Of a stretch of DNA of 64,000 nt, positions 44,833 through 52,890 are shown piece after piece (positions within the stretch are counted from its first letter, which is position 1; every line of letters begins with the position of its first letter). Origin of the DNA: Akkermansiaceae bacterium (GTDB lineage: Bacteria > Verrucomicrobiota > Verrucomicrobiia > Verrucomicrobiales > Akkermansiaceae); NCBI GenBank assembly GCA_025457665.1, contig JALOTY010000002.1:62001-126000 (forward strand), given 5' to 3'. The position numbers and the translations under genes were made by a program. The notes beneath the pieces were generated by a model. It did no database searches and was not told the origin of the DNA. It saw only the letters and a program-made list of their open reading frames with translations.

Positions 44833-45825
44833 TCAGCAACTCGGGCAGAGGGGGGCTTCGCAGGCGGGTTCGGGGGCTGCGAGGGCGGGGTTGGGTGCGA
44901 GGGTGCCGAGGCCGAGTTTGCCGAGGAGGGTGCGGTCACGCTCGATGGCGGGATTCTTGGCGGTGAGGAGTTTCTCGCCGTAGAAGATCGAGTTCGCCCC
45001 GGCGAAGAAACAGAGCGTCTGCGTTTCATCGGACATGCGTTCGCGACCGGCGGAGAGGCGGACTTTGGCGCGGGGCATGGCGATGCGGGCGACGGCGATC
45101 ATGCGGACGACGTCGAGAGGTTCGATGGGCTTCGATCCTTCGAGCGGGGTGCCGGGCATGGGCATGAGTGAGTTGATGGGGACGCTTTCCGGCTGGGGAT
45201 TGAAGCTGGAGATGATTTCCAGCATGCGGAGGCGGTCATCGGTGCTTTCGCCGAGGCCGAGGATGCCGCCGCAACAGACGGACATGCCGGCGTCCTGGAC
45301 GTTGCGGATGGTGCGCAGGCGGTCCTCGTAGGTATGGGTGGTGACGATGTTCGGGTAGTGTTCCGGCGAGGTATCGAGATTGTGATTGTAGGCGGTGACG
45401 CCGGCCTCGCGGAGTCGTTTTGCTTCCTCGGGTCCCAGTTCGCCGAGGGTGACACAGACTTCCATGCCGAGGGTGGAGACCTCGCGGATGATTTCGAGGA
45501 CCTGTTCGAAGCGCTGGGTGCCGCCGCGGACTCCGCGCCAGGCGGCGCCCATGCAGAAGCGGGTGGAGCCGGTGTCGCGGGCGTGGCGGGCGCGCTGCAT
45601 GACGGCGTCTTTTTCCATGAGCCGTTCGATTTCCACCCCGGAGCTGTAGCGGGCGGATTGGGCGCAGTAGGAGCAGTCCTCGGAGCAGCCGCCGGTCTTG
45701 ATGGAAAGGAGGGTGCAGAGCTGGACCTCGGCATCCGGCCAGTGGGCTTCATGGACGGCGCGGGCGCGCTTGAGGAGATCGAAGAGCGGGAGGTCGTGCA
45801 GGGCCTTGAGTTCGGCGAAGGTCAT
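44833..45825 (-). CDS. bioB: Biotin synthase
   Basis: A 330-residue radical SAM enzyme. The cluster motif is GGCSEDCSYCAQS (C-x3-C-x2-C) near residues 46-58. Further family segments are RFCMGAAWRGVR, VCVTLGELG, YNHNLDTSPEHYPNIVTTHT, CCGGILGLGES and the C-terminal NSIFYGEKLLT. It inserts sulfur into dethiobiotin to form biotin. No other biotin genes are in the window. The C-terminal tail (PALAAPEPACEAPLCPSC) is lineage-specific. The repeat arm begins directly after its stop. Confidence 0.95.
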   Translation of the reverse strand: MTFAELKALHDLPLFDLLKRARAVHEAHWPDAEVQLCTLLSIKTGGCSEDCSYCAQSARYSSGVEIERLMEKDAVMQRARHARDTGSTRFCMGAAWRGVRGGTQRFEQVLEIIREVSTLGMEVCVTLGELGPEEAKRLREAGVTAYNHNLDTSPEHYPNIVTTHTYEDRLRTIRNVQDAGMSVCCGGILGLGESTDDRLRMLEIISSFNPQPESVPINSLMPMPGTPLEGSKPIEPLDVVRMIAVARIAMPRAKVRLSAGRERMSDETQTLCFFAGANSIFYGEKLLTAKNPAIERDRTLLGKLGLGTLAPNPALAAPEPACEAPLCPSC

Positions 45826-45873
45826 GATGGGAAAAGGGAAAAAGGAAAGGGGAAAAAGGGAATGGCGTGGATT

Positions 45874-46551
45874 TCAGCGGGCCCAGCGGCCTTTGACGAC
45901 GGGCATGAGGCCTTGGCCGACGACGCGGTAGTCGGTGGGGCCGACGGCGCCTTCGAGGGCGACGCCGAGTTTGGATTTCCAGATTTTGCTCATGCTTTCG
46001 CCGGTGTGGCAGCCCCAGCTTTTGCAGTAGGCATTGGAGGCGAAGACGGCGCGGTTGATGCGGCTGATTTCGTTTTCGTGGAGCCAGGCGGTGGAAGCGG
46101 CCATGATGTCATTGCCGTAGTCGAGCATGAAGCAGTGTTTGTTACTATGACCGAAGTAGTCGAAGGTCTGGATGGCTCCGCGCGGGCGGCTGTTGATGGC
46201 GTTGATGAGGTCGTTGCCGGAATCCGTCCAGCGGAGGGTGACGGCCCGTTTGCGGGCGAGATCGGCGATCCAGTTGGTGTAGGGCTGACCGTCCTCCGAG
46301 GCGCGGGTGCGGTATCCGGGGCGGTGGACCATCCAAACGATGGAGGCGGTGGGGCCGTAGGCTTTGCGGATTTCCACCATGCGGAGGGTGGAGGCGCGGA
46401 TGAAATTCGCCCACCAGCGGTCGTGCTGGTCTTCCGGGACGCGGAGGTTTTCCCATTTCCTCAAGGCGGGGCCGCCGGTGACGATGACATGTTCGGCCCG
46501 CAGGGTGGGGGCGAGCACGGCGAGGAGCAGGAGAAGGAAGAGGTGTCGCAT
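45874..46551 (-). CDS. Secreted protein with a possible His/Cys (caspase-like) dyad
   Basis: A 225-residue protein with a signal peptide (RHLFLLLLLAVLAPTLRA). The mature part has alternating strand/helix segments, with IQTFDYFGHSNKHCFMLDYG (His in a YFGHSN turn) and later AYCKSWGCHTGESMSKIW (Cys in a WGCHTGES turn). This His-then-Cys order after hydrophobic strands is like clan CD peptidases (caspase or CHAT fold). I did not recognise a named family and this reading is inference. It lies between bioB and the aminotransferase gene on the same strand. Confidence 0.6.
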   Translation of the reverse strand: MRHLFLLLLLAVLAPTLRAEHVIVTGGPALRKWENLRVPEDQHDRWWANFIRASTLRMVEIRKAYGPTASIVWMVHRPGYRTRASEDGQPYTNWIADLARKRAVTLRWTDSGNDLINAINSRPRGAIQTFDYFGHSNKHCFMLDYGNDIMAASTAWLHENEISRINRAVFASNAYCKSWGCHTGESMSKIWKSKLGVALEGAVGPTDYRVVGQGLMPVVKGRWAR

Positions 46552-46604
46552 GGCAGGTCCGGCGGGAGCGAGTGAAGCGGAAAGGGGGGCGGAAGGGAAG
46601 GATT

Positions 46605-47747
46605 TCAGGTGACAGCAAAGGCGGCGGCGATTTTTTCGAGGCCCTCGAGCAGGCGCTGGCGGGGGCAGGCGAAATTGAAGCGGAAGCAGCCGGGCCAGCC
46701 GAAGAAGGCCCCATCGGAAACGAAGAGGCCTGCTTTTTCCTCAAGGAAGCGGGCGGGGTTTTCGATGCCGGTGGCACGGCAGTCGAGCCACGCGAGGTAG
46801 GTGGCATCGCCGCGGATGGCGCGGATGGCGGGCAGGCGGGTGGCGAAGAAATCGAGCAGGAGGTCGCGATTTCCCCGCAGGTAGGCGATGAGTTCCTGGC
46901 GCCAAGGTTCGCCGTGGCGGTAGGCGGCTTCGGCAGCGTGGTAGGAGAGGGCGCTGATTTCGCTGAGTGTGTGGCCGCGGGCGGCGGCGAATTTCCGGCG
47001 GATCGAGTCGTCGGGGATGATCGCGAAGGCGTAGCCGAGGCCGGCGATGTTCCAGGTTTTACTCGGGGAGAGCAGGGTGATGGTGTTTTTCCGCAGCTCC
47101 TCGGGCAGGCGGAGGGCCGAAAAATGGGGGGTGGCGGCTTCGTCGAGGATGAGATCGCAGTGGATTTCATCGGACACGAGCACGAGGTCGTGATCGCGGC
47201 AGAAGCGGGCGACGGCGGTCACTTCATCGGCCGTGAAAGCGCGGCCGAGGGGGTTTTGCGGGTTGCAGAGGAGGAAGACGCGGGTGTCCGGGGTGACGGC
47301 GGCCTCCATGGCGGGGAAGTCGAAAGTGAAGCGGCCGTCGATTTCCACGTGATCGGTGGTGATGAGGCGGGCCTTGGCGTCGTGGTGGACGTTGATGAAA
47401 GGCGGGTAAACGGGGGCGCAGGTCATGACCGCCTCGCCCGGGGCGCAGAAGGCGCGGGCGGCGAGCGAGAGGGCGGGGACGAGGCCGCCGAGGTGGATGA
47501 GGTGCCCGGCGGGCTGCGGTCCGCCGTGGCGGGCGCGGAGGTAGGCGTCGATGGCTTCCCCGAGCCCTTCCTGGGCTTGGGCGTAGCCGAAGATGCCGTG
47601 ATCGACGCGGCGGTGGAGGGCATCGAGGATTTCCTGGCAGGCGGGGAAATCCATGTCGGCCACCCAGAAGGGGTCGAGTTCCGGGCGGCGGTCGAACTTG
47701 ATGCAGCCGGTGGCCTGGCGGGGGATGATGGAATCGAAATGGGACAC
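46605..47747 (-). CDS. PatB/MalY-type pyridoxal-phosphate C-S lyase or aminotransferase
   Basis: A 380-residue fold-type I PLP enzyme. Signatures are FWVADMDFPACQEILDAL near the start (MalY/PatB-type WVADMDF), LCNPQNPLGRAFTADEV, VSDEIHCDLIL, and the PLP lysine in SPSKTWNIAGL near residue 235. MalY/PatB proteins act as cystathionine beta-lyases or C-S lyases; a role as a general aminotransferase remains possible. It precedes the ROK kinase in the minus-strand direction by 12 bases, so they are probably cotranscribed. Confidence 0.85.
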   Translation of the reverse strand: MSHFDSIIPRQATGCIKFDRRPELDPFWVADMDFPACQEILDALHRRVDHGIFGYAQAQEGLGEAIDAYLRARHGGPQPAGHLIHLGGLVPALSLAARAFCAPGEAVMTCAPVYPPFINVHHDAKARLITTDHVEIDGRFTFDFPAMEAAVTPDTRVFLLCNPQNPLGRAFTADEVTAVARFCRDHDLVLVSDEIHCDLILDEAATPHFSALRLPEELRKNTITLLSPSKTWNIAGLGYAFAIIPDDSIRRKFAAARGHTLSEISALSYHAAEAAYRHGEPWRQELIAYLRGNRDLLLDFFATRLPAIRAIRGDATYLAWLDCRATGIENPARFLEEKAGLFVSDGAFFGWPGCFRFNFACPRQRLLEGLEKIAAAFAVT

Positions 47748-47759
47748 GGCGTGGGTGGA

Positions 47760-48698
47760 TCAGGCGATGGCTTCCGTGGCGAGGGCGGCGGCGCCGATGA
47801 TGCCGGCTTCATTGCCGAAGCGGGCGGGGAGGATCTGGAGCGCCTCGGTGAAGGGTTCGGAGAGCTGCTCGAAGAGGTGTTTGCGCAGCGGGGTGAAGAG
47901 GACTTCGCCGGCCTTGGCCATGCCGCCGCCGATGATGAGGGCGTCCGGATTGAGGAGCCAGCAGCAGTTCATGAGGGCGGTGGCGAGGCGGGCGGCGATG
48001 CCATCCCAGAGTTCGAGGGCGATGGGGTCTCCGGCGGCGGCATTTTTCGAGAGATGGGCCGGGCTGCATTCCGCCGGGGAGCGATGGATCTCATCCTGCT
48101 GGTAACGTTTGTGGGCGAGTTGGGTGATTTCCTGGTTGCCGATGTATTCCTCCAGCGCGCCGAGATTGCCGTAGGTGCCGCGGATGCCTTGCCAGTCGAT
48201 GGACATTTGTCCGACCTCGCCCGCGCCGAAGCGGGCACCGCGGATCATCTGGCCATTGGCGATGATGCCGCCACCGACGCCAGTGCCCAGGGTGATCGCG
48301 ACGAGGTGCTGGAAGCCGCGGCCGGCGCCTTGTTTCCACTCGGCGTAGGCCATGCAGTTGGCGTCGTTGTCCACCGTCACGGGCAGGCCGGTGAGGGCTT
48401 CGAGGCGGGCTTTGAGGGGGAATCGATTCCAGCCGATCACATTGGTGAGGCCGCGGACCACGCCTGTTTGGAAATCGACGAAGCCTGGCATGCCGACCCC
48501 GGCCGCCGTGATGCCCGGGTGGCGGCGACGGAGGTCCTCGATCGTGCGGGTGATCGCTTCGAGAAGGCTTTCGGGGCCCTCGAACTCCTGGGTGGCGATG
48601 GGCGGGGCGTGATCGATGACATCATCGTGACGGACGACCCCGATTTTCACGGAAGTGCCGCCGAAATCGATGCCGATGGCGAGTGGCTGGTCAGGCAT
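47760..48698 (-). CDS. ROK family sugar kinase (glucokinase-like) without the usual zinc motif
   Basis: A 312-residue protein. ATP-binding motif IGIDFGGTSVKIGVV; sugar-binding GVGMPGFVDFQTG and PVTVDNDANCMAYAEW with catalytic Asp; LGTGVGGGIIANG and GARFGAGEVGQM. The typical ROK zinc motif CxCGxxGCxE is replaced by SIDWQGIRGTYGNLGALEE, which lacks the cysteines. Such divergent ROK proteins are known in several phyla. The kinase probably phosphorylates a hexose, but the substrate is not fixed by the sequence. Confidence 0.87.
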   Translation of the reverse strand: MPDQPLAIGIDFGGTSVKIGVVRHDDVIDHAPPIATQEFEGPESLLEAITRTIEDLRRRHPGITAAGVGMPGFVDFQTGVVRGLTNVIGWNRFPLKARLEALTGLPVTVDNDANCMAYAEWKQGAGRGFQHLVAITLGTGVGGGIIANGQMIRGARFGAGEVGQMSIDWQGIRGTYGNLGALEEYIGNQEITQLAHKRYQQDEIHRSPAECSPAHLSKNAAAGDPIALELWDGIAARLATALMNCCWLLNPDALIIGGGMAKAGEVLFTPLRKHLFEQLSEPFTEALQILPARFGNEAGIIGAAALATEAIA

Positions 48699-48740
48699 GG
48701 CGGGAGTTTTGCGGAGGTAAGGCGACTTGGCACGCCAATT

Positions 48741-49490
48741 TCATGGGAGGGGATTCGGGAAAACGCGGCGGGCGACGATTTCGATCCCGTGGAGGGTGAG
48801 ATCGGGGTCCACGGCATCGATTTCCGGGACTCCGGCGGCGATGAGGGCGGCATCTCCGCCGGTGGCGACGGCGATGGCCGGAGTGTTCAGTTCGCTGCGG
48901 ATGGCGGCGAGGATTTCGCGCACGAGGCCGCGGTAGCCGATGACTGCACCGGCGCGCATGGCCTCGGTGGTGGAGCGGCCGATGGCGTGGGTGGGTTCGG
49001 CGAGGTCGATGGTGGGGAGCAGGGCGGTTTTTTTGCCCAGATACTCGCCCATGGCCCCGAGTCCGGGGGCAATGACGCCGCCCAGATAGGCGGGAGTGGC
49101 GGAAATGACATCGAAGGTGACGGCGGTGCCGAAATCGATGACTACGGCGGGAAATCCGTGCCGTGCGCACACGCCGACGGCGTTGGCGAGGCGGTCGGCG
49201 CCGATGGTTGAGGGTTCCGGGTAATCGATGCCGATGCCGAGCGGACTGAGGGCGTTGAGTTGCTGGACCGGGCAGCGGGCGGACAGGAAACTCGCGAGGA
49301 TGGCGGATTTCGAGGGCACCACCGAGCAGATCAAGGCGGCGTCGAAGGCCAAGCAGCCAAGGGCTTGTGCGAGGGATTCGTCTGAGATTTCGGCCGTTGG
49401 CAGCCAGAAGGCCGGCGCGAGTTCGCCTGGAGAGGTCGAGAGGCTGAACTTGGTGCGGGTGTTGGAGTTGTCGATGAGGAGGATTTTCAT
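48741..49490 (-). CDS. coaX: Type III pantothenate kinase
   Basis: A 249-residue CoaX from MKILLIDNSNTRTKF (start 49490; an ATG at 49496 adds two residues). Motifs include IDNSNTRTKF (phosphate 1, D-x-x-N-T type), NALSPLGIGIDYPEPSTIGA followed by DRLANAV, VIDFGTAVTFDVI and YLGGVIAPGLGAMGEYL. It catalyses the first step of coenzyme A synthesis without feedback inhibition. Its first codon sits next to the end of the small anchored protein (49493), suggesting coupling. Confidence 0.92.
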   Translation of the reverse strand: MKILLIDNSNTRTKFSLSTSPGELAPAFWLPTAEISDESLAQALGCLAFDAALICSVVPSKSAILASFLSARCPVQQLNALSPLGIGIDYPEPSTIGADRLANAVGVCARHGFPAVVIDFGTAVTFDVISATPAYLGGVIAPGLGAMGEYLGKKTALLPTIDLAEPTHAIGRSTTEAMRAGAVIGYRGLVREILAAIRSELNTPAIAVATGGDAALIAAGVPEIDAVDPDLTLHGIEIVARRVFPNPLP

Positions 49491-49492
49491 GG

Positions 49493-49960
49493 TCACCAGC
49501 GGGAACTGCGGAAGCGGCGGATTTCGGTTTCCTCGAGAGCGGGGGTGGGTCCAGGGGTGCGGACCTCGAGTTCGGCGGGGCCGATCTTGAGAGTGAGGGG
49601 GCCGGCCAGGTCCTTGTCTTCGAGCCAGAAGCGGAGGTCGAGAGCTTCGATTTTGGCTAGTCGGGCACCCAAAGGATCATCTGCGGCACGACCGCTGCCG
49701 ATCTGGGAGACCTGGTCGGGACGGACCGTGCGGCCATCGGCGAGGCGCAACTCGAGTGGCTCGGGAATTTCTCCGGTGGTATTGACGGCGAGTCTCAGGT
49801 CGAGCCAGCGGAAGGAGTGATCGCGGGTCACCGTGGCCCAGTCGATGCGGGCTGAAGCGCGGGAGTCGGGCCACCATTGGTAGGGTCGGAACCAGAACCA
49901 GAGGGCGGTGGCGAAGGCGGCAAGTGAGAGCAGCAGCAACCAGCGGTGGCGGTTTTTCAC
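49493..49960 (-). CDS. Small membrane-anchored protein of unknown function
   Basis: A 155-residue protein with one N-terminal transmembrane anchor (WLLLLSLAAFATALWFWF) and a periplasmic beta-rich remainder: WATVTRDHSFRWLDLRLAVN, LELRLADGRTVRPDQVSQI and LTLKIGPAELEVRTPGPTP. Its stop abuts the coaX start, so the pair is probably cotranslated. No domain was recognised. Confidence 0.65.
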   Translation of the reverse strand: MKNRHRWLLLLSLAAFATALWFWFRPYQWWPDSRASARIDWATVTRDHSFRWLDLRLAVNTTGEIPEPLELRLADGRTVRPDQVSQIGSGRAADDPLGARLAKIEALDLRFWLEDKDLAGPLTLKIGPAELEVRTPGPTPALEETEIRRFRSSRW

Positions 49961-49995
49961 GGCCGGGGCTTAGGCCGGGAGCTGGCCGTGTGGAA

Positions 49996-50029
49996 ACAAA
50001 AAACGGGTGGCCCGTTGAGGGCCACCCGT
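49996..50029 (-). terminator. Intrinsic terminator after amt
   Basis: ACGGGTGGCCC (50003-50013) and GGGCCACCCGT (50019-50029) form an 11-bp perfect stem with a 5-base loop. On the minus strand a T-rich tract (TTTTTTGTTT) follows. It lies 18 bases beyond the amt stop. Confidence 0.9.
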
Positions 50030-50047
50030 AGGGGAGGGAGGGGGAGA

Positions 50048-51391
50048 TCAGTCGGTGTAGGCAGGTGCACCGTGTTCGGCGACATCCAGGCCCTCGTCTT
50101 CCTCTTGGGCATCGACGCGCACGCCGAGGGTGAGCTTGAGGATGAAGAACAGGAGGAAGGATGCGATGAAGGCGAAGGCGCTGACTGTCAGCGTGCCCAG
50201 AAGCTGGGTTCCGAAGCTGTGATCAGGATTGGTGCTGAAGAGGCCCACGGCGAGCGTGCCCCAGATACCGCAGATGCCGTGAACGGACACCGCGCCGACC
50301 GGGTCATCGATCTTGATCTTGTCGAAGAAGAGGACGGAGAGGACCACGATCAAACCAGCGATGGCACCGACGACCACCGACATCCAGGGGGTGATGGAAT
50401 CGGCACCGGCAGTGATGCCGACCAGACCGGCGAGCATGCCATTGAGCCCCATGGAGAGGTCAGGCTTCTTGAGGACGCCCCATGAGGTGAACATGGCGGC
50501 GAGGCCACCGGCGAAGCCGGCCATGGCGGTGGTGACAAAGACGCGGGAGACGGCCTCGGGGTCAGCGCTGAGGACCGATCCACCGTTGAAGCCGAACCAG
50601 CCGAGGAAGAGCATGAAGACACCGATGTTTGCCAGGGGCAGATTGTGGGGGAGGATGGGCTTGACGCCTTCCTTGGTGTATTTGCCGCGACGTGGGCCGA
50701 GGACGATGATGGCGGCGAGAGCAGCGAATCCGCCGAAGGCGTGGACCAGCGTGGAACCGGCAAAGTCATAGAAACCCTTGGCGTCGAGCCATCCGGTGCC
50801 CCACTTCCAGGAGCCAGAGATCGGATAGAAGAAGGTCACAAGGACTGCGGCGTAGATCATGAAACTTTTCAATTTCACCCGCTCCGCCACCGCGCCTGAG
50901 ACGATGGTGGCAGCAGTGGCTGCGAACATCGCTTGGAAAATGAAGTCAGCCCAGATCGTGTAGCTGGCATACTCTGCGGTCACGGAAGCTGCTCGCTCGG
51001 TTTCATCAGCAAAACCGTTGAGGAGAGGAGATCCAACCGCGAAGAAACCATTCCAGGAATCGGGTCCGACTTCTCCCGGATACATCGCATTGAAACCCCA
51101 GGCCATGTAACCGAGGGCGCCGATGCAGACGATGAACACGTTTTTGAACAGAATGTTCACAGTATTCTTCTTCTGGCAGAGACCGGATTCCACCGAACAG
51201 AAACCGAGGTGCATGATGAACACCAGGGCGGCGGAGAGGAGGATCCAGAGATTGTTCACGGTGAACATCGCGGCGTCACCAGAGGCCATGAAGGCTTCGT
51301 AGGTTCCTTCCGCGGGCGGCTCGTCCTGGCCGAAGGCAGTAGCCGTCAGCAGCAGCGGGGCGAGATAGGTCAGTTTGGGTAGCATTCGCAT
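50048..51391 (-). CDS. amt: Ammonium transporter
   Basis: A 447-residue protein from MRMLPKLTYLAPLLLTATAF, which includes a signal peptide; longer frames to 51469 are less likely. Amt motifs: FIMHLGFCSVESGLCQKKNT with the pore-mouth region, AMFAATAATIVSGAVAERV, DFAGSTLVHAFGGFAALAAI (conserved pore His) and VHGICGIWGTLAVGLFS (second pore His). Eleven membrane spans are expected. It takes up ammonium. No glnK gene is adjacent. It is divergent from a beta-barrel protein gene that has a possible sigma-54 promoter. Confidence 0.94.
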   Translation of the reverse strand: MRMLPKLTYLAPLLLTATAFGQDEPPAEGTYEAFMASGDAAMFTVNNLWILLSAALVFIMHLGFCSVESGLCQKKNTVNILFKNVFIVCIGALGYMAWGFNAMYPGEVGPDSWNGFFAVGSPLLNGFADETERAASVTAEYASYTIWADFIFQAMFAATAATIVSGAVAERVKLKSFMIYAAVLVTFFYPISGSWKWGTGWLDAKGFYDFAGSTLVHAFGGFAALAAIIVLGPRRGKYTKEGVKPILPHNLPLANIGVFMLFLGWFGFNGGSVLSADPEAVSRVFVTTAMAGFAGGLAAMFTSWGVLKKPDLSMGLNGMLAGLVGITAGADSITPWMSVVVGAIAGLIVVLSVLFFDKIKIDDPVGAVSVHGICGIWGTLAVGLFSTNPDHSFGTQLLGTLTVSAFAFIASFLLFFILKLTLGVRVDAQEEDEGLDVAEHGAPAYTD

Positions 51392-51741
51392 GGTTGTTGG
51401 CGTGGTTGGATTGACGAAGTCGGTGGGGATTAGCATGGGGCGTGCCAACCCGCCGCGGCTGCGAGGCATCGGGCCTGGAGCCAGTGCCGGACCTTGTCGC
51501 CCGGGGAGCCTTTGACCGGTTGCGGCAAGATGAAGCCGGGGGTGGGGAGATTCCCGATCCTTGGCATCCCGGGCCGGATGAGAGGGATGGGACTCTGAGA
51601 AAAGGCTCGAAAAGCCCTTGCAAGGTCCCGGTCGGCTGTCTAACTAGGGCCCATCGCGAACGCAGCCGCGGTGTTTTTTGCTGGACACGACATTTAGGAT
51701 TTCTTAAGGAAATCGGCCGATGCACGTGTCCGCCTCGCAAA
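51392..51741. other. Intergenic region between amt and the beta-barrel gene
   Basis: About 350 bases without a convincing ORF. A short A/T-rich stretch with GGATTTCTTAAGGAAATC (a near-palindrome, about 51697-51714) lies toward the barrel gene. No amt promoter could be fixed with confidence. Confidence 0.4.
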
Positions 51742-51757
51742 TGGCACAGCGGATGCT
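51742..51757 (+). promoter_or_regulatory. Possible sigma-54 promoter of the beta-barrel gene
   Basis: TGGCACAGCGGATGCT has the GG-N10-GC spacing of -24/-12 promoters (GG at 51743-51744, GC at 51755-51756) and matches TGGCAC-N5-TTGCW except for one base. It would give a 5' leader of about 70 bases. The link to nitrogen control is suggested by the divergent amt gene. Confidence 0.4.
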
Positions 51758-51835
51758 AATCGCCTCAAAGTCTCTCCCGTCGTCCAGATCGCTGGGTCTC
51801 GGGGGGTTCTCGCAGCAACCGAAACAAACAATACG

Positions 51836-52630
51836 ATGCGCAACTACAGCAAAACCGTTGGCGCCCTGGCCGCTGCCTCCACCCTCGTGGCTGGCTACGC
51901 TTCGGCGGAACTCGAAGGAGAAGTGCATGTTGGTTACTCCAACATGTATGAATTCCGTTTCGTCGACCTTGGCAACGACCTCGTCGAAGCCGGTGCCGAC
52001 GTGTCCTACAGCATGGGCGACCTGGCTTTCTCGGGTGGTCTCTGGTATGCTTCCTCCGACATTCCTGTCGGCGTGGGTGGCATCTCCAAGGTCAACTTCG
52101 ACGAGCTCGACATCTATGCCGCCGCTCACTACAACATCGGCGCCCTGTCCTTCGAGCTGGGTTACATCCACTACTACTTCCCGGACACCGGCGCGGTTCT
52201 TGCCCCGCTTGGTTTCGTTGACAACACCCAGGAAGTTTACCTTGGTGTTGGCTACGAGTTCGACTTCGGTCTGACCCTTGGCAGCACCTTCTACTACGAC
52301 TTCGACGCCCTCAACGGCTGGTATTGGGACACTTCGGTTGGCTACTCCTATGCCATCAACGATTGCCTCTCCCTTGATCTCGCCGCTGGTGTTGGCTTTG
52401 CCGACGGTCACGGTGGTCAAGTTTCCGCCAAGCCCGGTTCCGTTGGTACCCACGACGGTTACCAAGGTTACTATGTCTCCGCCGCCCTCCCTTGGGAGTT
52501 CCGCGAAGGCGTGACCCTGACCCCCTACGTGAAGTACACCAATGCTGACTCCGACCTGGCCACCGACATCCTCGGTGCTTCCGGTAAGGATTACCTCATC
52601 GGTGGTGTGAAGCTCGCTGTGAGCTTCTAA
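51836..52630 (+). CDS. Outer-membrane beta-barrel protein (porin-like)
   Basis: A 264-residue protein with a signal peptide (MRNYSKTVGALAAASTLVAG, then YASA). The mature part alternates short strands with aromatic girdles (SNMYEFRFVDLGNDLVEAGA, FSGGLWYASSDIP, FELGYIHYYFPDTGA, YEFDFGLTLGSTFYYDF) and ends in LIGGVKLAVSF with a terminal phenylalanine, the beta-signal of barrels. The smooth, highly expressed-type codon use suggests an abundant protein. A terminator follows. The cargo is unknown. Confidence 0.8.
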   Translation: MRNYSKTVGALAAASTLVAGYASAELEGEVHVGYSNMYEFRFVDLGNDLVEAGADVSYSMGDLAFSGGLWYASSDIPVGVGGISKVNFDELDIYAAAHYNIGALSFELGYIHYYFPDTGAVLAPLGFVDNTQEVYLGVGYEFDFGLTLGSTFYYDFDALNGWYWDTSVGYSYAINDCLSLDLAAGVGFADGHGGQVSAKPGSVGTHDGYQGYYVSAALPWEFREGVTLTPYVKYTNADSDLATDILGASGKDYLIGGVKLAVSF

Positions 52631-52665
52631 TTCACCTGAGGGTCCTCTGGACTCGATTCCTTATC

Positions 52666-52699
52666 GCAGCCGTCCGGTCTCCGGGCGGCTGCTTTTTTT
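52666..52699 (+). terminator. Intrinsic terminator after the beta-barrel gene
   Basis: GCAGCCGTCCGG (52666-52677) pairs with CCGGGCGGCTGC (52681-52692) with one mismatch and a 3-base loop. Seven T residues follow (52693-52699). The remaining gap to 52890 shows only a small CTCACGG/CCGTGAG stem near 52831-52848. Confidence 0.9.
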
Positions 52700-52890
52700 A
52701 TGGGAGGATGGCATGATGTGAGGGTGCAGTTCCTGACCGGAAAAGGGCACAGGGAAGTCAGCCGATCCTCGTGAGAATCCGGGCTTGTTAGGGATTGAAA
52801 ACGGTAACCCCGCGGTGAGCGATCATCCTCACGGCTCTCCGTGAGTTCGACGATTTCGTTCGTCCCGTGGCCCCCATCGCCTTCGTTCGA

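Noticed and set aside
46572..49211. 879-residue plus-strand ORF spanning several minus-strand genes
   Set aside because: It lies antisense to the aminotransferase, ROK and coaX genes, which all have full family motifs; Gly/Ala/Glu-rich shadow.
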